Origin: Delphinus delphis
Lineage: Eukaryota > Chordata > Mammalia > Artiodactyla > Delphinidae
Direction: 5' to 3'
Assembly: GCF_949987515.2 (NCBI RefSeq)
Contig: NC_082684.1
Span: forward strand, 50,620,006-50,684,005
Length of the DNA stretch: 64,000 bases
Part shown: in pieces, positions 45,113 through 55,889 of the stretch
How positions within the stretch are numbered: the stretch's first letter is position 1
Layout of the letters: each line of letters opens with the position of its first letter
Translations under genes and position numbers: made by a program
Notes under the pieces: generated by a model
The model's database searches: none
What the model saw: the letters and a program-made list of their open reading frames with translations, nothing else
What the model was told of the DNA's origin: nothing

Positions 45113-47074
45113 CTTTGTCACATGTGCAGGCTCATGGGAAGCAGCCAGTGGAAAAGGAAAAATTAAAGATGCTGGCAGGGGTGGTAATTGGCAGGGTGTG
45201 TCCTAACGGAGATGGGAGAGGATGAGGTCAACCTCCAAAATGGAGGAGGAACAGTTCTTCTGAGGCAGGAGAGAATGAAAGGATGGAGGAAGATGCAGAT
45301 CAAAAGTTGATGTGAAGGGACTGGAAGTTGTGATCTGAAGAAGTTGTAGCCTTTCTTCAGTTCTCCGGGCTCCCTTTCCACCTGACCAATCAAGTGTTTG
45401 ACGGTTTTCGAGTCGGTAAATCAAGTCCATAAATAGACTGAACATCAGTGGTTTCTCACATGGTGTGGTTTCGCACAAATACCATCCTCCTGAGATATCC
45501 TTCCAATATGTTTAAGTGTCTCTTAAAGTGTGGACCCAGAACTGAGCCTAAGCATTTCAGATACGGCCCTGCCCTGTGACAGGGCTCCTGCCTCCCTCTC
45601 TAGACACTGTGACTCTGCCAACCCTGTCAACGGCTGTTCGGGCTTCCAGCTGCTAGATCAGACCTTACACGGAGCTTGCAGTCCAACAAAATCTCCAGGC
45701 AGCTTCACATACAACACCACCGAGACGGAATTCCTTCTTCTTTCGTCATTTTTTTCCTTTTAACCACTAAGTACAACACTTTACTTTGATTCCCTTAAAA
45801 TCTTATCTTCATTGTGACCCATCCTTCTAGTCTTTCAGATTCAGTTCCCCTGGCCCCAGAGGAGGAAGTTATATTTCAGACCTGTCAGGTGACTCAGCCG
45901 CATCTACACAAAGAGTCCTTGTTAGTTGCAGCCAAGCAGCTCTGATTTCCCCGGGGACAACCCGGGACTGTGCAAAGATAACTCTGGGTCTCCTGAATGC
46001 CCAGGAGGCTGTGCAGGGAGACAGGGGTTCACCTGAGCCAGGATGCGTAAGACTTCTTTGGAGAAGTGGGCCCCTCCCTGAGAACTTGAGACATAGCTTT
46101 CAGAAAAGGTTGTGAGTAACATCTACTTTCAAGTTCAAAACCACCCTTGGGAAATGAAACTAATTGTACAGAAAGGTCAATACGAATACATACTCTTCCT
46201 GGTAGCAAATGGAGGCAAGGTTTCCAGACAGCACCTACTGGTGCTCAGTAAATGCCGAATAAACAGAGAATGAATAAATGAGCCAATGAATGAATCAAAT
46301 ATAAACGTGGGTGATTTTGAAGCCCCTGTTGATGTAGGCTACGCTTTGCTGGGCACACACACTTGCTGTGCAGTGGGGACGAACCTGGCCCCAGGGTAGG
46401 GATCGTACTGCCCAACGTAAAGACCGGGAGGACGTGGTGCCCAGAGATCAAAGAGCTGTGGTGGCAGAGGAATGGGCTCTGGGAATCGCTGGTCTTTCCC
46501 CAGGTCTTCTGGCATCTTGTTTTCCTCTCCCATGGGCATTTTATGCTGCCCTCTGTCCCCTCCCTTATCATGTCACCTGGGAAGAGCTCGTGTAAAGAGT
46601 AATGCAAAATGAAACAGCCATTTTGAAAAGCCAGCTGTTTCACTCCTACATTCCCAAGAAAGGTTTGATGTCAAACCAGCTCTTGGGAAGCTCCACATGC
46701 TTCACAGCTATCACTGCTTTCATCAGCACAGAGTGCAAGGGATGGAGGGAGCTGGGAAGAAACAAATGTAGTTGTTCTCAACTTGGAAAGGGCTAAACTG
46801 AGGCAGAGGCTCAGCTAGGGAGTGGGAGGTGATGGGGCAAACAGAAGACACCGTTGCTGCTGTTTCCAAGTGTCTACCTGCAACTCCCCAAGCCCTGACC
46901 CACGTGAAGTACCTTGAATCCTCACTATCTCTTCCAGGAGACAGACGTGGGGATTTAGAAACCAGCTTCTTCAAAGACACTTACAATTACAAATGCAGGA
47001 AGCAGGACCCCAGCTTCTTTTGATTATTTTTTATTTTGTTTTGGTAATTGACATGAAATAAACAGTCATGAAAT
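45113..47074. other. Non-coding stretch, nothing recognised
   Basis: About 2 kb of unique sequence with chance frames only. 'agtaaatgccgaataaacag' and 'gaatgaataaatgagccaat' at 46240-46300 look like the tail of an old MIR or L2. Confidence 0.45.
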
Positions 47075-47088
47075 AAAACACAATTCTT

Positions 47089-47273
47089 TTTTTTTTTAAC
47101 ATCTTTATTGGAGTATATTTGCTTTACAATGGTGTGTTAGTTTCTGCTTTATAACAAAGTGAATCAGCTATACGTATACATATATCCCTATATCCCCTCC
47201 CTCTTGCGTCTCCCTCCCACCCTCCCTATCCCACCCCTCTAGGTGGTCACAAAGCACCGAGCTGATCTCCCTG
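47089..47273 (-). mobile_element. 5'-truncated L1 3' end
   Basis: T-rich start, then L1 3'UTR sequence 'attggagtatatttgcttta', 'gtgaatcagctatacgtata' and 'ggtggtcacaaagcaccgag'. A perfect 14-bp target duplication, 'aaaacacaattctt', lies at 47075-47088 and 47274-47287. The sequence matches the reverse complement of the 3' part of the L1 at 19621-20006. Confidence 0.95.
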
Positions 47274-47289
47274 AAAACACAATTCTTAT

Positions 47290-47415
47290 CTTCCCTATTA
47301 GACAGTAAACTCCTTGAGGGCAAGGATGCCATCTTTTTCATCTCTGTGATTCTCCATGGCTCTTAGAGCGGTCCCTTATACATAATAGATGTGTAATAAA
47401 CATTTTTAAAAATAG
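47290..47415 (+). repeat. L2 3' end
   Basis: Sense L2 tail: 'tagacagtaaactccttgag', 'ggcaaggatgccatcttttt', 'cttatacataatagatgtgt'. Ancient; just right of the L1 insertion. Confidence 0.75.
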
Positions 47416-48061
47416 TAATGATGACGATAATAAGTGCTTTTCTCACCCAGAAGTACTCAGGCCCATATTCTATTAATATTTACTGAGCCTCTACCAAGTG
47501 CCAACCAGCATTTTAAGCACTTTGCAAATGTTAAGCAGTGAACGAGGAGGTTGGGTTTCTTCTCTGAGATAGTTAGTTGCTTGGTTGTGAATGACCTGCC
47601 AGTGTGGCTATAGCTCTCCTAAGGTGCAGAAAGAGCTCTGGGATCCAACAGCCTTGCATGGAATGCCACAGTTCACTTATTCATATCAAAGGGTAGTGAA
47701 ATACATCAAGGAATTCTTCCCACTTAATTTTTTTCACTAAGAAAGCTACTATTGTGTGTTCTCAGCTGAGACGAGGTCAAGTAGGGACACAGCTCCTTTG
47801 CCTGTTCTCTGGCTCCCTGAAAGTTTCCTGAGATGTTTCTCTGGATCTAATACCATCATAAGTCCAGCTGTGCTGGAGAAACTGAGATGCGATTTGAGTC
47901 CTTATTCCCTAAGGACAGTGACTCCTGAATGGTCAAGACACAGAATGATGGGGAAGGTTTCCCCAGGTGGTCCCAGGCCATTCCTTAGCATTTGTAACAG
48001 GAGGCTGTTACACACACAACTGATGCAAATGGAACGAATTATTCTTTTTCCCAGCGGCCCT
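47416..48061. other. Non-coding stretch, one MIR trace
   Basis: The part 47460-47560 ('tatttactgagcctctacca') is a MIR/L2 remnant. The remainder, up to the ERV at 48062, is unique. Confidence 0.45.
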
Positions 48062-48657
48062 TGTTACCAAACGGAACTTGAGTCTGCTTGCCGAGCAGAA
48101 AAGCCAATTTACTGACACCAGGTTGTGGTGAAGGAAAATACATCATTTATTGCAGGCACCAGGCAAGGAGAAAGGGCAGCTCATGCTCAGAAGACCCTAA
48201 CTCCCCAGTGGCTTTCAGGGAAGGGTTTTTTAGGCAACATCTGTGGGGAGGGCTGCAGTGTACATGACTTTCTTCTGATTGGTTGGTGGTGACGTAACAG
48301 GGTGGTGTTCCAGGAATCTCAATCATCAACCTTCTGGTTCCAGCCAGTCTGGGGTTTCGGCCGTAGTTACCATCTTCCACCTGGGTGGGAGTGGGGGGGT
48401 CTTAGTTTCTGTAAAACAACTCAAAGGTCTGTGTCAGATTGTTTTGTATGTACCCTGAGGAGGAACTAGGACTCTGTTTTACTTTTCTTGCTTGACTACT
48501 TTTCCTTTGTTTCTGCATTCCCTCACTCCTTGTGCCTGCTTTTTGGAGCCCAGGGAAGGCCTAGGAGACTATAAATCCTTTTTCTAAAAATAAGACATGG
48601 GGAACATGGAGGGGCTTTTGTACCTGGGAAGGCCCCACAGGGTCCTGCTCGGTTCCA
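48062..48657 (-). mobile_element. ERV1-type 3' LTR (family A)
   Basis: The ends are 'tgttaccaaac' at left and 'ctcggttcca' at right. On the minus strand an intact AATAAA (48146-48151) lies about 85 bp from the LTR end. A polypurine tract abuts the LTR start at 48658-48674 (rc 'aaagaaaaggggggaa'), which fixes both orientation and identity as a 3' LTR. It aligns over nearly its whole length with 10382-11029. The matching 5' LTR is not in the window. The class I assignment rests on the 4-bp duplications of the two solo relatives. Confidence 0.87.
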
Positions 48658-49440
48658 TTCCCCCCTTTTCTTTGATACTCCTCAACCCTGAGGGGGATGG
48701 GGGAGGTGTTGCAGGAAGGGGGACTCCTTCCAGAGCCTAAGAGTGGGCTCTTGTCTAACACTTGGAAATGAATTGTCCGAGGAGACACATGTGCTGACAA
48801 AGCAAGAGATGTTACTGGAACTTGTTGCCCAGGCAGAGAGCAGCAGGGCAAGGGAACCCAGGAGAACTGCTCTGCCACGTGGCTCCCAGTCTCAGGTTTT
48901 ATGGTAACGGGGTTAGTTTCCAGGTTGTCGCTGGCCCATCATCTTGTTTGGCCCATAGTGTGACTCAGGGTCCTTCTCGGTGGTGTGCACATCTCTCAGC
49001 CAAGATGGATTCCAGCGAGAAGGACTCTGGGAGGTTGATGGTCTCCTCCCTCTTTTGGCCCCTCCCGAATCATCCTGGTTAGTTTCTGGCAGCTGCGCCG
49101 TGCTCCTTACTGGGACCTGCTGTTGTGAGACAACTCAGGCAAGCGGGCCTGGTGAAGGCAGGTGGTTTCAGTCAACAGTTCCCTGACGGAGGGACAGGAA
49201 AGAAAATAAAGTTTTGGATAGAGAGGTTAATTAAAAACTCAGCAGGGGAGCTTGGTTTCAGGGACACTCGGTTTCACCCTCATTGGCATCCCCAGAAGTG
49301 GAGCAGTTCCTGTAAGGGGTTTTGCTCTGTCCCATCATAGGGTAACCTATACGGCAGAGACTCCTAGTATCCCCCAGTATCCATTTTACCTTTCTTCCTC
49401 AGGAGTGGACCCCCCAATATTTAGCAGGCACAGGGAGTAA
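48658..49440 (-). mobile_element. ERV internal remnant, split by LTR
   Basis: The internal part begins with the polypurine tract, continues to 48707, is interrupted by a family B LTR (48708-49188) and resumes at 49193 with 'aaagttttggatagagaggt'. It aligns with 11030-11165. Beyond about 49280 it has no counterpart at 11 kb, and the boundary near 49440 is a guess. No intact viral frame exists. Confidence 0.6.
48708..49188 (-). mobile_element. Solo ERV1-type LTR (family B), nested
   Basis: It aligns end to end with 9053-9539 ('tgttgcaggaagggggactc' at left). The terminal CA appears as CG at 49187-49188. A perfect 4-bp target duplication, 'gagg', lies at 48704-48707 and 49189-49192, inside the older family A element. 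The TATA-like box on the minus strand is kept (about 48895-48902). The polyadenylation signal, AATAAA in the 9-kb copy, is mutated here ('gttact' on the plus strand). No internal sequence, so it is a solo LTR. Confidence 0.92.
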
Positions 49441-50224
49441 AGGGTGTCTTTCAGCCTCCCCTGTTGGTCACGTCTCTGGGCAATGATGTAAGTGAACGTG
49501 ATGTGTTGGGGTGGGAGGGAAAGGGGGAGCAGGGGCGGGATAATGGAAGGAATAGGCCGAATGCTGAGGATGGTGAGAAGGTGCCGTAAATAGATACTGG
49601 GTTCTTGACAACTTCCTGAAGCCTAAGTCCAGACTTTCTTTACACAAGAGAGAAATAGATTTGTCTCGTTTTAACCGTTCGGGGGGTGGAGGGTGGGGTC
49701 ATTACAAACTGAATCTAAGTCTCACTGGCACCCGGTTAGGGCATGAGGCTGCTTGTCCCACTGAAGGTTTGAAGACTTCTGGAAGTCAAACACTTACTCC
49801 AAGAACTATTTTCCAAGTCATAGGGGGGGATCCAGATCTCCATTCCTGCCCTGGCCGCTGCCATCAGCTCAAAACAATCTCAGGACGGATTCATACCAGG
49901 GATCCTTGGGGAGAAAACGTCACTAGGGTCCAAAAATTCTGCATGACCAGAGCAAGTCTCTCAGAGACTCCTTTGCAAGAGTGTGTTGCGAAAAGCACAG
50001 TAGAGGCAGATTACATGGTTACGAGGGAGGGAGGGGAAGGGTTTTAATAAGCAGTGAGAAAAAGGCAGCATTTTACAGATTCCCGCCTCTCCACCCCGGT
50101 TTCTGTTATTCCTTCCCCCTGCTTCTTTTTTCTCGCCTTTACCTAAAGAAACACATCATCTCCAATTGCTAGAAATCAGTTTACACATCAGACAGCCAGC
50201 AGTCAGGTCTCTTTAAACTGAGAG
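49441..50224. other. Non-coding stretch, nothing recognised
   Basis: Unique sequence next to the ERV remnant. G-rich 'ggggggtggagggtgggg' at 49681-49698. The 128-codon frame 49661-50047 matches nothing I know. Confidence 0.4.
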
Positions 50225-50600
50225 TGAAATAAATTCCAATTCAAACGGACCTAAACACAAAGGAATTAATAATTTATCAGCTCATCTAACTAGAAAGTCC
50301 AGGGGCTCCACACGCAGCTGGATTGGGGGTTTAAACTGCGTCCTCAGGACTCTCTCAGCTTTGCTCTCCTCAACAAGGATTCCCCCTCCCCAGGCAGTGG
50401 CAAGAAGGCCACCAGGAGCCACAGATTCACCTAGTTCCAGCCTAGTCAGCCCTGCAGAAGGCCACATCCTCCTTTCCAATGGTTTCAGTAAAAATCCTGG
50501 GACTAACTCTATGACTGACTTGGGCCTGGGCCTATCTCCGAACGCACTGCTGATTGACGGGCCAGACCGCCTATGCTGTGCGGCCCCGCCCGTGTCACGT
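50225..50600 (+). repeat. Ancient LTR-like repeat (family C)
   Basis: The phrases 'taatttatcagctcatctaa', 'agaaagtccaggggctccac' and 'gtttcagtaaaaatcctggg' follow the same order as the family C block at 15441. Old ERVL-type LTR, name not verified. Confidence 0.55.
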
Positions 50601-52384
50601 GTCAGTCCTGAGCCTGGCTGGGGTCAACCTTCCAGTGAGCAGCGACGGGGCAATGCTACAAGAAAAGAATCCCGACGCGGCTGAGGAGTCAAAGCACAGC
50701 GTTTACATCTGTTACATGCAGGGTCACCTCCTACCCAGGAGGCCGAGCTGGCTTACTCATTTCGGTGCTCTTCATTAGGGAGAGACCCAGCACGGGAAAC
50801 TAAGGAGGAGTGGGGTGGGGCGTGGAGCTTGTATGGGTAGGAGTTTGGTTTTTTCCAAGCCAAAAGCTAAGAGGGTGGGGCAGTGGCCTTGGAACGAGGT
50901 ATAAGCCTGTCTTCTGAATCCTAATTGCTTATTTTAAATGACGGCCGATCTCCGTGGACCCAAGAGCGGGATGTAAAGAGCAGTTCGGTGGGGTGAGGAT
51001 CCTGTGCTGATGTGTCCAGGGGGAACCCCAGCTCCCTGCAGAGCCGGCCCACAAGATGGGCAAGTAGGTCTCACCGCACTAGCTACGCACTAGCTACGCA
51101 GGGAGCGCAGCTGTCAGCATCACAACCACCACCTCCCCCAACCCTGTCTCGGGGACTGGAGGCTTCAGGAAAATACCTAGATGCCCCACCTCAAGGAAAG
51201 CGCTGTAGCCTCCACCGCCAGAAGTGCACTGTCTGCTTCGGAAAGTCGCCTCAGCCCACATTTATGGATGTAAGGATCAGAAAGGCAACCACTGCCCCGC
51301 TCCCTCAAGGAAATCATCCCTAACGACATTCTCTGTCACTGTCGCCTTCTGAAACAGGCATTCACTTGGCTGGCCTAGCCGAGGAGCAAGCTGAGACTTA
51401 GACCTGCCCTTTAGGGGATGTGCACAGGGTTGCAAGGACTTTTCATCATTGTGACCACCCCCCCCCCCAATAAAAATGACCAAATCTGCCCTTAGGTCAC
51501 CGGCAGAGAAGCTGGTCCTTGTGGGAGAGTAGCAAATGGCCAGGGCGGCCGCACCACTGCCTCTGCAGACCTCTGTGGTCCAGAATACGGGCAGGTTCAG
51601 TTACCCACATGCTCCTGCCCCAAGGCTGCCCCTCTCACCTGCCAGCTTACACCTGGCTGAGCGTGACCCCCAGGGAGAGCAGGGGCTGAGCCAAGCCTGA
51701 GAGGCTCATCCCTAGAAAAAGTCACCTCCTTTTCCCTTCTGCCTGCCGTCTTAGGTGCTTGGACACCTGCACCTAGAAACTAGATTGGGAATTTAAGTTT
51801 TTCTGCAGTTTGGGGCTAAGAATTGAGGATCAGGTCTATAAGCTCAGAGCACAACCTTTTCTTACAACATTTCCTAAAGTCAGTTAGAATTATGGTCATC
51901 GCGTAGAAAAGTTAAGACTGTGGACGCTCCCAAGTCCAACCTAAAGGAGAGAAGATATGTTCTCATGGAATGAATTAGAAATAATCCTGATTTTGAAAAA
52001 ATCAAGACCAGAAGTCTCTCAACGTTTAAACTTTACAGACTAATAGAATCTAAGCTGCAGGGTTAAACATAATAAACAGCGCACGGTAACAAACATTAAT
52101 GATATAACACAAAAGCATCAGAAGCAGCACTAGAAATTTGCTGAGGTCACCATTTAATTAATCCAAGTTGAACGTATGGCTTTGCTTACATGTGGTTCCA
52201 GGCCAGAGGCATGAAAGCCAGCATTTGTGGGAGAGCCAGGAGGAAAAGCGGCCAGTACAGACCATGGAGCAAAGGAGTAGCCTTCCTCACCCCAACCTTG
52301 ACACCCCAGCTTCCAGTGCCCCCACCTTGGGGTGCATGCAGCACCCATCCTTCTCTTCACCACTGCACTGACCCCACTTATAAC
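50601..52384. other. Non-coding stretch, nothing recognised
   Basis: Unique sequence, moderately CpG-containing at 50935-51120. A short tandem 'actagctacgc' doublet sits at about 51078-51100. A C13 run lies near 51457-51470. No gene recognised. Confidence 0.45.
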
Positions 52385-52500
52385 GCTGTACTTGCTAGAT
52401 TGTGAGCTCCTTCAAAGCATGGATGTTGCCCTGTTCGTTTTAGAATCCATGTGTGCTTGTGGAGAGAATGAATGAGTGAATGAATAACCCAGGAGAAATA
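52385..52500 (+). repeat. L2 3' end
   Basis: 'gctagattgtgagctccttc' and 'aaagcatggatgttgccctg', then 'gaatgaatgagtgaatgaat', are the typical L2 tail. Confidence 0.7.
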
Positions 52501-52659
52501 AATGGAGAGAGGCAGAGGGGAAGGGCAGCTCTAAGCAGGGAAACTTGCTCTTTCCTAGAAAATCCTTGATGAATATGGAGAGAGTTGGCTGAACAAAAGA
52601 TAATAAAACGTCTGCATTATTATTTAACTTATTAAGTTATTTGAAAAGGTGAGAAAGTG

Positions 52660-53560
52660 AGTCAGGTCTTAGATTGCAAGGAGCAGAGATCCACTAAGTT
52701 CCCTTAAGCATTATAGGGTTTATTTTAAGGCCACACACAGGGCTTCCCTGGCGGCGCAGTGGTTAAGAATCCTCCTGCCAATGCAGTGGACACAGGTTCG
52801 AACCCTGGCCTGGGAAGATCCCATGTGCCGTGGAGCAACTAAGCCAGCGAGCCACAACTACTGAGCCCGAGTGCCACAACTACTGAAGTCCGTGCACCTA
52901 GAGCCCGTGCACCGCAATGAAGAATAGGCCCCATTCGCCACAACTCGAGAAAGCCTGCGCGCATCAACGAAGACCCAATGCAGCCAAAAGTAAATAAAAT
53001 AAATTTAAGGCCACACATAGATAAGGAAGTAAGGGCCATAGACCAAATGACAGGTCTAATGGCGACCCAGGACAAACAACACAGAACCTGCATGGAGTCC
53101 AACAGAGCCCCAGATGTAGTTCAGGAACCAAGAGGTCTTTCAAGATCAAACACAGCCCTAAAAACTGGCACTCTGTCATCTTGCCAGCTGAGCAGCAGGC
53201 TCCATCCATCCTTGCCTTCGTGCTTTGTCAGTGGGGCAACTCCGGGACTCCTTCTCGGCCCCTGTTCTACCTGTTGCTTATTTACATGATTCCTGCTTCA
53301 GGACCTCCAATGCCTGCTTTGTCTCTGTCTCCTTTACTAGCAAGTGTTCCCTCTAAGTCTCCTTGTAAAGTTTGCCAAAGAGGATCTCATTGGTCACTGG
53401 GCTGAGCCTTCACCGGCCGGCCAACCAGAAGAGGGCAGCTGCTTGGACCAGGTGCAGGGCCCAGGGTGGCGGGTTCATGGGTATGACTCTGTGTGGGGGC
53501 AGAAGTTCTTTGCAGGGATTGTAGGTGTAGCAGGTGTCCTGAGGGCCAGAGCCTCCAGCC
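52660..53560 (+). repeat. Ancient LTR-like repeat (family C-like), with SINE
   Basis: The flanks of the SINE ('gtcttagattgcaaggagca' before; 'gaggatctcattggtcactg', 'ggctgagccttcaccggcc' after) look like one old ERVL-type LTR of the kind at 15441. The boundaries are approximate and the family name is unknown. Confidence 0.45.
52741..53003 (+). mobile_element. tRNA-derived SINE (long form)
   Basis: Head 'ggcttccctggcggcgcagt', B-box-like 'aggttcgaaccctgg', repeats of 'gccacaactactgaa', end 'gacccaatgcagccaaaagt' plus AAAT-rich tail. Target duplication of 17 bp with one mismatch: 'tttaaggccacacacag' (52724-52740) and 'tttaaggccacacatag' (53004-53020). Confidence 0.96.
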
Positions 53561-54284
53561 CCTGATCGTAGACACGGTATGATTAAAGTGTGAGAGGAGA
53601 AGGGCAGAGGCTACTTGGAGTAACGTGTCGAGTTTGTGTACTTTTGACGATTCTGGTGTGTTTCTGACAATCATAGAAATTTCTTTTACTCTGAAAAGTT
53701 GGTGAACACATATCCCTAGGTCCCCCTGATGCCATGTGTGTGCCCCACTTGGGTCAAAGTATCAACACTGGGTGTTCTGTGTGCCTTTCAAGCGGATGGT
53801 GGATTGGTGGGGGCTATAGTGGAAGAGGGACATGAGCCTTGATAGAGAGGGTGAACATGTGCCCGTGATTTCATTTATTTTAGTAGAGAATGTAGAGGGG
53901 TGACACAGCTGATTTTTAGAGGATATAGGAACAAAGATTTTGTGCACTAGGAGAACAAAAAGGAATGCTGAGGTAAGAATGCAAAGTTAGATACAAAACT
54001 GTTTAATGTCCTACAGGGGCAACAAAACTATAACCTTTGGGGTTATTTTTCCTACCAGATAGAAATCATTTGCATCTCTACTAAAAAGTCATTTACATTT
54101 TAACAGTTGCTACATAGCCTCATCTAATTTTACAGTAGTATGCATGTCTGGACTCTAATAATAGTAAACAGTCCAAGTTACCTTCCCCTGGAGAGCCAGA
54201 TGACCCTCAGATGGGCTCATTAAACCATTGCTTTCATTTAATATGAAAGGTTCTTTTGCCCCTCCCCTTCCCCTCTGCAAGTTT
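53561..54284. other. Non-coding stretch, nothing recognised
   Basis: AT-moderate unique sequence up to the next SINE. No exon or repeat recognised. Confidence 0.5.
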
Positions 54285-54298
54285 TAATCATTATTTTT

Positions 54299-54489
54299 GC
54301 GGTACACGGGCCTCTCACTGTTGTGGCCTCTCCCGCTGCGGAGCACAGGCTCCGGACGCACAGGCCCAGCGGCCATGGCTCACGGGCCCAGCCGCTCCGT
54401 GGCACGGGGGATCCTCCCGGACCGGGGCACGAACCCGTGTCCCCTGCATCGGCGGGCAGACTCTCAACCACTGCGCCACCAGGGAAGCC
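54299..54489 (-). mobile_element. Young tRNA-derived SINE, minimal tail
   Basis: The reverse complement has head 'ggcttccctggtggcgcagt', B box 'gggttcgtgccccgg' and end 'cgtgtaccgc'. The target duplication 'taatcattattttt' is perfect (54285-54298 and 54490-54503), and the tail is only the few A bases shared with it. The near-absent poly(A) is unusual for a copy this well preserved. Confidence 0.96.
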
Positions 54490-54503
54490 TAATCATTATT
54501 TTT

Positions 54504-55009
54504 TAACAGGGAGAAACATCAACCACATTTTGCTTCAGTCGGTATTAAAGAGGGGAAAATGATAGAGAATTAATTGGCAGGCCAAATGCTCAAGGTGCGG
54601 GGCACCAGGGTTTACTACCTGGCTGGGCATCTCGCCAGTAGGGTGACCTTAAATTTGATTGCACTTGTTCTCGGTGTCCTCGTCTATAAAATGGGGCTTT
54701 GGGACTGTACACTTGGCAGAACTTTGCGCTAAAGGTCGTTTTTTAAATTAAAAAAAGGAAAGACACAAAAAACCCCGATCCCGGCCCCCTCCCTTATCAC
54801 CCACACTAATTCTGAGAGAGAAAGAGGAAGGGGAGAACAGGCCCAGAAGCAATTTACTGGGAGAGGATCGTTGTGACCGCTCCAGAAAACACCACCCAAT
54901 CATGCATATTTACAGACGGATGAGGGGAGCAGAAATGGGGCTGGTCCTCAAGGAGCAAATCTACAGGCGTTGCTTCTTTCGTTGTGTGTAGGACAGGAGA
55001 AGGACGGCG
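54504..55009. other. Non-coding stretch, MIR trace
   Basis: The part 54600-54720 ('tgtcctcgtctataaaatgg') resembles a sense MIR. The rest is unique and leads into the CpG-rich block. Confidence 0.5.
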
Positions 55010-55330
55010 ATCGCACTCCTCTATCACAAGTCAGATTGCTTGCGGGTCTCCTCTCCTGCTCGCTCCAGCGGCGGCAAAGCCTGCGCGGCTCTCGGGCGCC
55101 GCCGCCGCCCCGCGACTCCACCCCGCAGGGGCAGCGGTGCCGGAAACCCCCCCAGCTCGGCAGAGCTCCGCCGGCCGACCCCAGGGACGACCTGCCGCCT
55201 CGTGGGCACGGAGCCAGAATCTCCCTGGGGGACTATCAATGAGCCACCCTTGTTTTGTGAAACACACACTCCCCGGTTTCAGGCAACGCTAGCCGGTTGC
55301 CACGGGCGTTTTCTGTTTTGACAGGAGCAG
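55010..55330. promoter_or_regulatory. Short CpG-rich island, candidate promoter
   Basis: Between about 55010 and 55230 I count roughly 25 CpG dinucleotides by eye, far denser than any other part of the window except weak patches. 'gggcgccgccgccgccccgc' lies at its core. No TATA box stands out on either strand. Frames are open on both strands, as expected for GC-rich DNA, and are not taken as proteins. To its right, 'ttttctgttttgacag' (55308-55323) looks like a plus-strand 3' splice site. It may be the start of an unannotated transcript or an alternative promoter, but direction and product are unknown. Confidence 0.5.
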
Positions 55331-55847
55331 GGACAAACCGAATCCCCCGACTCTGAGTTGCAGATTGTGGACGTTGGAGTCTCCTTTACCCCGGAAGGAT
55401 GAAGGGCTGCACCCGCCCTTCTCACATTCCTTTTCAAGTCACCTGACCTTGGCTAAGCGCCAGGTGTTTCCGCTCAGGCTTGAGCCACGGGGGCACCCTT
55501 TTCCCTGGCAGGTGAGGTGAGGCAAAAGGATTTTCAGGAAGGCGAGCCCCTTCCTCTTTATCCCCCAGGGATAAACCCCCTTGAACACCCTTTTTTCACA
55601 GTATATGGAACTGTGGAGCCCTGCCCTCTGCTTGCTTCTATGAGACCCAAGAAAGGCCAAGAGTGAACTCTCTCCAGTAACGCCATGCAGGCATCCCAAC
55701 ACGACGAAGCAAGGAAACGGGCCCAAGCAGATAGCCCGGGGGGCTTTGAACCTGCAGAGAGGGTTTGGAAACTCAGGGCTGAGCACTTGTCCAACAGGGC
55801 TGTTCTTGGCTTGGTGAGGCTGGCGTTGCACCGCAGGAAGTGTAGCA

Positions 55848-55848
<1 letters not shown>
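55331..55848. other. Non-coding stretch, nothing recognised
   Basis: Unique sequence between the CpG block and the CA repeat. The minus frame 55439-55885 (148 codons) runs out of the CA repeat and is not accepted. Confidence 0.5.

Positions 55849-55889
<41 letters not shown>
55849..55889. repeat. (CA)n microsatellite
   Basis: About nineteen CA units ending in 'cgcacgca'. Likely polymorphic. It generates artificial long frames on both strands. Confidence 0.95.
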
